Part shown: positions 43,799-51,050 of the stretch, piece by piece
How positions within the stretch are numbered: position 1 is the stretch's first letter
Layout of the letters: each line of letters begins with the position of its first letter
Assembly (NCBI RefSeq): GCF_001612985.1
Contig: NZ_BDBM01000038.1
Location: 1-64,000 of the forward strand
Direction: 5' to 3'
DNA: 64,000 nucleotides
From: Nocardia gamkensis NBRC 108242
GTDB lineage: Bacteria > Actinomycetota > Actinomycetes > Mycobacteriales > Mycobacteriaceae
Notes under the pieces: model-generated
What the model saw: only the letters and a program-made list of their open reading frames with translations
The model's database searches: none
Told to the model about the DNA's origin: nothing
Program-made: the position numbers and the translations under genes

Positions 43799-46246
43799 AT
43801 GCCGGAGCACCCCAGCGCATCCGACCGTCCACTTGCGCATCCGTGGGCGAATCGGCGCATGCGCGGCACCGAGGTGCCTCGGCGAACTTCCCACCCTTGG
43901 GCTACTCGGCATCTGCTCAAAACCGAGGTGGCCCCACGACTACCCAATCCGTGGTCGACACCGCGGTACGTCGAGAACCCACGTGCCGGCGCCGTCGACC
44001 CGGCCCCGAACGACGGCGGGCCGCCGACCGGCTCCGCCGTCGTGGGCGAGGAGACCATCGGCACCGCCGAGCGGCTGCTGCTCGGCGCACTCGAGGCCGA
44101 GTCCGAACCCGGTTCCGGGCGCAGCGCGCGCTCGCGGCCGAGCGCGCGACGATTGGGCGGCGGGCTGGTGTCCATGCCCAAGGTGAGCCCGCTCGATCCG
44201 CGCACCGCGGTGATGCAGAACCCGGAAGTGCCCGAGCACAAACGGTTCTGCTGGAAATGCCAGCAGCCGGTCGGCCGCACCAGTGCGGCCGGGTCGGGCG
44301 CCGTGGAGGGCGAGTGCGGCCGCTGCGCCTCACCGTTCAACTTCCGGCCCCTGCTCCAGCCGGGGGAGATGGTCGCCGACCAATACGAAGTCCAGGGCTG
44401 TCTGGCCCACGGCGGACTCGGATGGATCTACCTGGCGATCGATCGCAATGTGAGCGATCGCTGGGTGGTGCTGAAGGGGTTGCAGAACCCGCTCGACTTC
44501 GAAGCGCACGTGGTCGCCCTCGCCGAACGCCAATTCCTCTCCGAGGTGGCCTATCCCGGCATCGTCAAGATCCACAACTTCGTCAAGCACCGTTCCGGGC
44601 GCGACGTGGCCGACGGCTACATCGTCATGGAGTACGTCGGCGGTCGCTCGCTGAAGAGGATGCTGGATCTGCGTGCGCCCGAACGCATTCCGGTCTCCGA
44701 GGCGATCGCCTTCATGATGGAGATCCTGCCCGCGCTGGACTACCTGCACTCGTTCGGGCTGGCCTACAACGACCTCAAGCCGGACAACATCATGGTCAGC
44801 GAGGACGAGGTCAAGCTGATCGATCTCGGCGCGGTCGCCGCGATGGAGTCCTACGGCAGTATCTACGGCACTCCGGGCTATCAGGCGCCCGAGATCACCG
44901 AGACGGGCCCGACGGTCGCCTCGGACATCTACACCGTGGGGCGGACGCTGGCCGCTCTGGTGCTGGACATGCCCAAGAACGCCGACGGACACCAGCTGCC
45001 CGGCATTCCCTCGCCCGAGGACGAGCCGCTGCTGCGGGACTATCCGGCGTTGCACCGGCTGCTGTGCCGCGCCACCCATCCGGAGCCGCGCCGCCGCTTC
45101 CCCACCGCCTACGCGATGTACGGCCAGCTCGCGGGCGTCCTGCGCATGGTGCTCGCCTACGACACCGGTAAGGAACATCCGCAGGCGTCGCTGGAATTCG
45201 GCGCCATGCGCGGCGATTTCGGCATCGAGACGTTGATCGGGCAGACCGACGGCATGACCGACGGGCGTCATCGCCTGCCCGCGCTGGACGCGCCGAGTGT
45301 CGTCGCGGCCCTGCCGGTGCCGATGATCGACAGCGAGGATCCCAGCGCCGACCTGCTGTCCACGTTGCTGCACGGCGATCCCCGGCATGCCCTGGACGCC
45401 CTGCGCCGCACCGCCGACCGGATCGTCTCCGGGACCATCCCGGAGCCGGAGACGTTCGAGCTGGAGGGGACGCTGACGGCGGTGCGCGCGCATCTGGACC
45501 TGGGTGAGGTGGTGCCCGCGTGCGATCGGCTCGCCGATCTGCGGCCCGACTACGGCACGGACTGGCGGCTGGAGTGGTATTCGGCGGTCGCCGCTCTGCT
45601 GGACGGCCAGTACGAGCGCGCCTACGAGTATTTCGATCTGGTGCACAGCATGCTGCCCGGCGAGATCGCCCCCGCGCTGGCGCTGGCGGCGACCGCCGAA
45701 CTCACCCTCCAGCATCTGGGCGACCGCGCCGACGACCGCTGGCATCGGCTCGCCGAGGAGTATTACCGCACGGTGTGGCGGACCAATCACGGCGTGGTGA
45801 GCGCGGCGTTCGGACTGGCCCGCAGACTCGCCGCCGACGGCGGCTTGCTGGAGGCCGTGGAGGTCCTCGATCAGGTGCCCGAGGCATCGCGGTATCAGAG
45901 CGTGGCGCGCATGACCGGATGCCTGCTGCTGGTCTCCCAGCCGATCCCGGAGACCACCGAGGCCGACCTGCTCGAGGCGGCCGCGCGGCTGGACGCCGCG
46001 CCGGACGAACCGAGGGCGTTGCAGTTGCAGGTAATCGTGGTGGGTGCGGCGCTGGAATGGGTGCGCGGCGGCGGCCGGTCGGCCGATCCGGACGCGACCC
46101 TGCTCGGCTTCCCGTTCACCCTGCTCGGTCTGCAACGCGGGCTGGAGTCCAGCCTGCGGGCGCTGGCGCGCATCGCCCCGCATCGCCTGCACCGCTACCG
46201 CCTGGTCGACCTGGCCAACTACGTGCGGCCGAAGTCGAGGTGGTGA
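43799..46246 (+). CDS. pknG: PknG, soluble Ser/Thr protein kinase with rubredoxin and TPR domains
   Basis: An 815-residue protein with GAGAGG before the ATG. The N-terminus (residues 1-75) is disordered with three imperfect [H/N]PW repeats and Thr residues that could be autophosphorylated. A rubredoxin-like domain follows, with Cys151, Cys154, Cys173 and Cys176. The kinase domain (about 185-440) has Lys226 (VLKGL), Asp325 in YNDLKPDN (a non-RD kinase) and Asp342 in the DLG variant of DFG. The remainder is TPR repeats. In mycobacteria PknG senses amino acids and phosphorylates GarA, which relieves inhibition of glutamate dehydrogenase and the 2-oxoglutarate enzymes. Its position beside ansP and gdh fits this. 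It is preceded by a motif A site. Confidence 0.95.
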   Translation: MPEHPSASDRPLAHPWANRRMRGTEVPRRTSHPWATRHLLKTEVAPRLPNPWSTPRYVENPRAGAVDPAPNDGGPPTGSAVVGEETIGTAERLLLGALEAESEPGSGRSARSRPSARRLGGGLVSMPKVSPLDPRTAVMQNPEVPEHKRFCWKCQQPVGRTSAAGSGAVEGECGRCASPFNFRPLLQPGEMVADQYEVQGCLAHGGLGWIYLAIDRNVSDRWVVLKGLQNPLDFEAHVVALAERQFLSEVAYPGIVKIHNFVKHRSGRDVADGYIVMEYVGGRSLKRMLDLRAPERIPVSEAIAFMMEILPALDYLHSFGLAYNDLKPDNIMVSEDEVKLIDLGAVAAMESYGSIYGTPGYQAPEITETGPTVASDIYTVGRTLAALVLDMPKNADGHQLPGIPSPEDEPLLRDYPALHRLLCRATHPEPRRRFPTAYAMYGQLAGVLRMVLAYDTGKEHPQASLEFGAMRGDFGIETLIGQTDGMTDGRHRLPALDAPSVVAALPVPMIDSEDPSADLLSTLLHGDPRHALDALRRTADRIVSGTIPEPETFELEGTLTAVRAHLDLGEVVPACDRLADLRPDYGTDWRLEWYSAVAALLDGQYERAYEYFDLVHSMLPGEIAPALALAATAELTLQHLGDRADDRWHRLAEEYYRTVWRTNHGVVSAAFGLARRLAADGGLLEAVEVLDQVPEASRYQSVARMTGCLLLVSQPIPETTEADLLEAAARLDAAPDEPRALQLQVIVVGAALEWVRGGGRSADPDATLLGFPFTLLGLQRGLESSLRALARIAPHRLHRYRLVDLANYVRPKSRW

Positions 46247-46253
46247 ACCGGTC

Positions 46254-46610
46254 TCAGGTGGTGCGCGCGGTGAGCATGAAAAGCGCGGGCGCGGCCAGGA
46301 TCGCCAGCAGCCACAGCCAGTTGCCGGTGGTCACCGCCAGTACCACCGAGAAGACCACGGCCGCGCCGGCCAGGACGACCAGGCGCGGCAGCGGGTTGGT
46401 CGGCGTCACCTCGGCCGGGGGCGGTGTGCTGCCCGGCAGGTCGGCGAACAGCTCGGCCAGTTGACTGCGCTGGGTCGCGGCAGCGACGGCGGCGCTGAGT
46501 TCGTCGAATTCGGCCAGGCTCAGCCGGCCCGTGCCCAGGTGGTGGGTCAGCTCGCGCATCGCGCGCTCGCGGTCGGCGAGACTGGCCGGAAGGCCCGCGG
46601 ATTCACCCAT
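46254..46610 (-). CDS. DUF1707-type small membrane protein
   Basis: A 118-residue protein, convergent with pknG (seven bases apart). Residues about 12-60 match the DUF1707/SHOCT-like pattern (ASLADRERAMRELTHHLGTGRLSLAEFDELSAAV), a short helical domain found at the N-terminus of many actinobacterial membrane proteins. Two hydrophobic helices at about 75-95 and 97-114 follow. A TATCCT -10-like element six bases before the ATG and no ribosome-binding site suggest a leaderless transcript. Function is unknown. Confidence 0.8.
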   Translation of the reverse strand: MGESAGLPASLADRERAMRELTHHLGTGRLSLAEFDELSAAVAAATQRSQLAELFADLPGSTPPPAEVTPTNPLPRLVVLAGAAVVFSVVLAVTTGNWLWLLAILAAPALFMLTARTT

Positions 46611-46813
46611 GCCGGAAGGATAGGCGCGGCGGCGGGACCCGGCATCGAGGGGATTTCCAGCGGCGGGAAGACCGGTGGCGGGTGGACGCCCGGAAGGCGG
46701 CGACGCCCTGCGCGGACGATGTTTGCTGAAATGTCGCTATGGACCGGTCGGTCGCCCCGACAATGGCCGCGCACCGGCGGCCGTCCCGTGTTGCGATGTG
46801 GTTTCCTTGAGGT

Positions 46814-47548
46814 ATGACTGCGGGTGTGGAGTACACGATCGACGAGCTGGCGCGGGAGGCCGGTACGACCGTGCGCAGCCTGCGCGTTTACCACGAACGG
46901 GGCGTGCTGCCGCCCCCGCAGGTCAAGGGGCGTACCGGTTTCTACGGCGCCGACCACCTCAACCGGGTGCGGACCATCAGCAGGTTGCTCGATCGCGGGA
47001 TCAAACTCAACGGCATCAGGGAATTGCTCAACGCCTGGGATCGCGGTGACGATCTGGGGGACATCCTCGGTGTGGCCGAGCCCGGCTCGCCCGAGGCGGC
47101 CGCCGTCGAGGCGGGCGAAACGATCGCGGCGACCGAATTGGCCGAGCGCTATCACGACGTGCCCAACGGTCTGGCCCGGGTCGTCGCGGCGGGTCTGTAC
47201 GAACCCGTCGACGCGGCGACCTACCGCATCGCGGATCGCCGTCTGGCGCACAGCCTCGAGCAGATGGCGGCCGTGGGCATCCCGGCCGACGAGGTGCTCG
47301 GCGAACTGGAGAAGCTGCGCGCCGACGCCGAGCGGATAGCCCGGCGCTACGTGGATCTGTTCCGGCGGACCGCGTGGGCGTCGTTCCAGGATTCCGATCG
47401 GGGCCCGGGGCAGGTGGCCGAACTCGCGCAGCGGCTGGAGGCGACCAGGGCGGTCCCGGCGGAGACCACCGCCGAACTCGTGAACCGGCTCATCGCAAGG
47501 TATCTCGACCAGGACGCCGAGCTGGCGGAGACGCTTCCGGAGAGCTGA
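46814..47548 (+). CDS. MerR-family transcriptional regulator
   Basis: A 244-residue protein, ATG preceded by TTGAGGT. Residues about 6-75 form a MerR winged helix-turn-helix (YTIDELAREAGTTVRSLRVYHERGVLPPPQVKGRTGFY, then NRVRTISRLLDRGIKLNGIREL). The C-terminal 160 residues are helical, with no metal-binding Cys or obvious ligand pocket. Such regulators usually act on their own promoter and a neighbour; the next gene is the DHFR-like enzyme, 246 bases away and preceded by motif B. No target can be assigned from sequence. Confidence 0.9.
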   Translation: MTAGVEYTIDELAREAGTTVRSLRVYHERGVLPPPQVKGRTGFYGADHLNRVRTISRLLDRGIKLNGIRELLNAWDRGDDLGDILGVAEPGSPEAAAVEAGETIAATELAERYHDVPNGLARVVAAGLYEPVDAATYRIADRRLAHSLEQMAAVGIPADEVLGELEKLRADAERIARRYVDLFRRTAWASFQDSDRGPGQVAELAQRLEATRAVPAETTAELVNRLIARYLDQDAELAETLPES

Positions 47549-47623
47549 CCGGCGGCGCGTACCCCCCTCGGGTCGAAATATTTCTGTTTCAAATTCCCAT
47601 CATTGGCGATACGTAGCAGTAAC

Positions 47624-47643
47624 GTGCCGTTGATCAACGGTAT
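47624..47643. promoter_or_regulatory. motif B palindrome
   Basis: GTGCCGTTGATCAACGGTAT, the most symmetric copy, with centre TTGATCAA and AAC/ATT flanks. It lies 151 bases upstream of the DHFR-like start. Confidence 0.6.
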
Positions 47644-47793
47644 ATTGGTGTCATCCGGCGCGCGTTCGCGTGCCGCGGGGCTACCTACGCCCGTCTACTT
47701 AAGTATGTCTTCCGGCGACCTACCGATGCGCCGAAGTGTCGCTCTCCCCGACAATCTGGAAGTCGCACAAGGGCAGCAGATGGGTGTGGGCAC

Positions 47794-48369
47794 ATGGGAA
47801 GCGTGACGCTGTGGATGCAGATGTCGCTCGACGGCTTCGCGGAGGGGCCGGATCAGGAGATCCACTGGCCGGTGGTGGACGAGGAACTGTGCGAGTCGTT
47901 CCTGGACGAATTACGCTCGGCCGACCTGTTCCTCTACGGCCGCAAGACATACGAGATCATGGCGTCGTTCTGGCCGACCGCCGACGTGGATCCCGCGATC
48001 TCGGAGTTCTACGTGGATTTCGCGCGGTGCTGGAAACAGACGCCCAAGGTGGTCTTCTCCCGCACCCTGTCCTCCGCGGGCTGGAACACCCGCGTCGTCC
48101 GGGACGACCTCGTCGAGGAGATCACCGCGTTGCGCGCGCAGCCGGGATGCGACATGGTCCTGTTCGGCGGCGCGGAGACGGCGTCGGAGTTCATGAAGCA
48201 CGACCTGATCGATGAGTACCGGTTGTTCGTGCACCCGATCCTGCTCGGTGGCGGGATTCCGCTGTTCCCGACGCCCGCCGTGGTATCGGGGTTGCAACTC
48301 GTCGACGTGATGACCTTCGACAGCGCGGTGGTCCAGATGCACTACCAGCAGATGGCCTCCGCGAGGTAG
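47794..48369 (+). CDS. RibD C-terminal / dihydrofolate-reductase-like protein
   Basis: A 191-residue protein. It begins SVTLWMQMSLDGFAEGPDQEIHW and continues with DLFLYGRKTYEIMASFWP, KVVFSRTL and MVLFGGAETASEFMKHDLIDEYRLFVHPILLGGGIPLF, all typical of the RibD-C domain family shared with dihydrofolate reductase and used for NADPH-dependent reductions. Most such stand-alone proteins in actinobacteria have no assigned substrate. The start at ATG 47794 is uncertain, since a GTG nine bases upstream is also in frame. Motif B lies well upstream and could control it. Confidence 0.9.
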   Translation: MGSVTLWMQMSLDGFAEGPDQEIHWPVVDEELCESFLDELRSADLFLYGRKTYEIMASFWPTADVDPAISEFYVDFARCWKQTPKVVFSRTLSSAGWNTRVVRDDLVEEITALRAQPGCDMVLFGGAETASEFMKHDLIDEYRLFVHPILLGGGIPLFPTPAVVSGLQLVDVMTFDSAVVQMHYQQMASAR

Positions 48370-48476
48370 CAATCGGCGCGGAAACGGGGTCCGCTGCCCT
48401 GGTAAACAGGGGCTTGACCTTTGCGTAACCTCTGATTGTCGAGCGCGTCGCCGCGTCGTCGGCTAACTTTCGTTTT

Positions 48477-51008
48477 ATGTCCCTGGTTCAGGCACGTGGC
48501 GACGTGCTGCCTGCATCCACCAGTGAATTCTGCGGCCGGGAAACGGAATTGGACCGGCTGGGCGCGCTGCTGGACAGCGGCGCCCGCCTGATCACCCTGG
48601 TCGGCCCGGGCGGGATCGGCAAGACGCGGTTGGCCGCGGAAGCGTTGTGCCGCGGCGCGCACGCCCGGCGCAGGCCGGTGTACTGGGCGCGGCTGGCCGG
48701 GCTGGAGGCCGACAGCACCGCCACCGCGCAGGACGTGATGCAGTCGGCCGTGCGCACCGACCTCAGTTCGCCACCGACCCGTGACGCGCTGGTACGCACG
48801 TTCACCAGCGGAGACCGTTCCACCGAGCGCGCTGTCCTCGTCCTGGACAACTGCGAACACCTGCTCGGCGTGGTCGCGGCGATGATCGCCGAGTTGCTGG
48901 AATCCGCGCCGGGCCTGACCGTCCTGGCCACCAGCCGCGAACCGATCGGCTGGGCCGACGAGTACATCCTGCCCGTGCCGCCGCTGTCGCCGCGGCAGTC
49001 GCTCGAATTGTTCCGGCAGCGCGCCGAACTCATCGGGCGGGCGATCCCGGACGACCGCGAGGCGGTGGCCGTCGCCGCCCGGATCTGCCGCCGGGTGGAC
49101 CACAACCCGCTGTTCATCCGCCTGGCCGCGGCGCGTCTGCGGCACCAGCCGCCGGTCATGGTGCTGCGCGAACTCACCGGCGACGCAGACGACAAACGCC
49201 TGCACTGGACCCACGGCGCACGGGCGGGCGCCGAGCAGCGCCACCGCGGTGTCTACGACGTGATCGCCTGGTCGTTCGCGCTCTGCGGCGCCTCCGAGCA
49301 GTTGCTGCTCGAGCGGCTGTCGGTCTTCGCCGCCGGGTACGAGACCGACGACGAGTCGCTGCGCGGGGGCATCGAGCTCGACGCCGCGATCGCGGTGTGC
49401 GCCGACGACGCCCTGCCCGCGAGTGCGATCGAACACCTGCTGGAGCGACTCACCGAACAGTCGCTGCTGTCGGCGCATCTCACCGCGACCACGGTCAGCT
49501 GGTATCTGGTGGAAAGCGTCCGCGTGTTCGCCCGGGAGCGGCTGCGCCGCCGGGACCGCGCGGAGTTCGACCGGCTCGCCGCGCGCCACCGCCGGTATTT
49601 CCGGGACAAGGTGGTCGCCGGGCAGGCCATCTGGCTCGGACCGCAGGATCAGGCCTGGCTGGCGTGGGCGCGCTCGGCGTGGAACGACATCGTGCTCGGC
49701 ATCGAATCCGGTCTGGCCGACCCGGCGGAGGCCGTGGTCGCCCTGGAGATCGCCACCGTCCTGCTCTCGATGAAGGTGCCGTACGTCAAGTCCGGTGCGG
49801 GCGCGCTGACCCGGTTGACCGAACGCGCGCTGGAGGCCACCCGGGCCACCGGGCTGGGCCCTTCCGGGCTGGCCGACCTGGCTACCGCGCTGCTCGGCTG
49901 GATCTCGCTGTGGCAAGGGCGGACCGATCACATCCCGCAACTGCTCGCGGACTGCGCCACCCTCCCCCCGGGAGCCGGGCCGCGCTACACCGACATCGAT
50001 TTCGGGCTGCCCGCCCCGGTCGAGTGGCTGTGGGGGCTCGAGCTGATGCTCGTACGCGGTGACCCGCGCGCCGTCACCGTCCTTGCTCGGGCCCGCCGCA
50101 AATTCGCCGAACAGGGCGATCGCATCGGCGCCGAACGCAGCGATGTGTTCGCGGCGTTCTGTTCCGCGCTCGTCGGCGACCGGCGGCAGGCGCTGGAGAA
50201 CACAGCGCGATTCCTGGATCGATCGGTGTCGTCCGGCTCGACCTTGTCGCGCGCCTGGGCCGAGATCGCGCGCGCGGTGGCGCTGGCCAAACACGGGTCC
50301 GCCACCGAGGCGCTGACGCTGACCCACGGGGTGCTCACCCGCTACCGCGGCGAACCGGACACCTGGACGGCGAGCTGGGCGGTGGGCGCGCACATCGTGG
50401 CGCTGGCCCAGGTCCTCGTCGCACAGCGGGCCGAGGGCGGTGATCCCGCCGCGGCCGCCGACACCGCGCGGGAAATCGCCTACCTGGTAGGCGGATTCAA
50501 GACGCGCCAGCGATCGATGGGCATATCCGTCGACCGGGTCCCGCTGATCGCCGCCGAGATGCGCCGCGCCGCGGAGGTCTCCCGCGCGGTGCTCGGCGAC
50601 CGCGCCTACGCCTCCGCCGAACGCAGGACGCGGCTGCGTCCCGAACTCGACGCGCTGTGGTCTCCAGCCCCGGATCCGGCGCCGCCCGCCCGGCGGCCGG
50701 ACCGGCAGGCCGCTTCCCGGCCGGTGTCGCGGCGGCCCGCCACGCGCTGGAGCGACCTCTCGGAGGCCGAACGCGACGTCGCCGTCTTCGCGGCGGCGGG
50801 CTGGCCCAACAGCGCCATCGCGGGCCGCAGGCGCAGCTCCATCCGGACGGTCGACGCGCAGGTGGCCGCCATCCGGCAGAAGCTGATGATCGCCTCCCGC
50901 GCCGACATCGCGGCCCACATCCCCGACGAGCTCGCCGACCGGGTCCGGTACGAATCCGAGCGGCGGCCCAGCCGTAGCCGCAAAGGCAGGACGGGACGCG
51001 CCCATTAG
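48477..51008 (+). CDS. STAND-type ATPase with C-terminal LuxR-type DNA-binding domain (copy 1)
   Basis: An 843-residue regulator. An AAA/NB-ARC-like ATPase begins at about residue 15 (FCGRETELDRLGALL, P-loop VGPGGIGKTR with Lys49, and a Walker B-like AVLVLDNCEHLLG). Winged-helix and long helical segments lie in the middle, and a LuxR-type helix-turn-helix sits near residues 755-815 (LSEAERDVAVFAAAGWPNSAIA, SSIRTVDAQVAAIRQKL). There is no response-regulator receiver. TAACTT lies seven bases before the ATG with no ribosome-binding site, so the transcript is probably leaderless. It is the first of two tandem homologues; targets and inducer are unknown. Confidence 0.9.
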   Translation: MSLVQARGDVLPASTSEFCGRETELDRLGALLDSGARLITLVGPGGIGKTRLAAEALCRGAHARRRPVYWARLAGLEADSTATAQDVMQSAVRTDLSSPPTRDALVRTFTSGDRSTERAVLVLDNCEHLLGVVAAMIAELLESAPGLTVLATSREPIGWADEYILPVPPLSPRQSLELFRQRAELIGRAIPDDREAVAVAARICRRVDHNPLFIRLAAARLRHQPPVMVLRELTGDADDKRLHWTHGARAGAEQRHRGVYDVIAWSFALCGASEQLLLERLSVFAAGYETDDESLRGGIELDAAIAVCADDALPASAIEHLLERLTEQSLLSAHLTATTVSWYLVESVRVFARERLRRRDRAEFDRLAARHRRYFRDKVVAGQAIWLGPQDQAWLAWARSAWNDIVLGIESGLADPAEAVVALEIATVLLSMKVPYVKSGAGALTRLTERALEATRATGLGPSGLADLATALLGWISLWQGRTDHIPQLLADCATLPPGAGPRYTDIDFGLPAPVEWLWGLELMLVRGDPRAVTVLARARRKFAEQGDRIGAERSDVFAAFCSALVGDRRQALENTARFLDRSVSSGSTLSRAWAEIARAVALAKHGSATEALTLTHGVLTRYRGEPDTWTASWAVGAHIVALAQVLVAQRAEGGDPAAAADTAREIAYLVGGFKTRQRSMGISVDRVPLIAAEMRRAAEVSRAVLGDRAYASAERRTRLRPELDALWSPAPDPAPPARRPDRQAASRPVSRRPATRWSDLSEAERDVAVFAAAGWPNSAIAGRRRSSIRTVDAQVAAIRQKLMIASRADIAAHIPDELADRVRYESERRPSRSRKGRTGRAH

Positions 51009-51050
51009 GCTGCTCGAGCAGTGGTTTTCCGGATCGGTAGGTGCGTCGGC

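Noticed and set aside
43886..43905. TTCCCACCCTTGGG inside pknG, resembling motif A
   Set aside because: It lies within coding sequence, the right half lacks the final AA, and no promoter is expected there. Probably chance.
47603..47806. A 67-codon frame overlapping the start of the DHFR-like gene
   Set aside because: It spans motif B and the promoter region, has no ribosome-binding site and overlaps the real gene.
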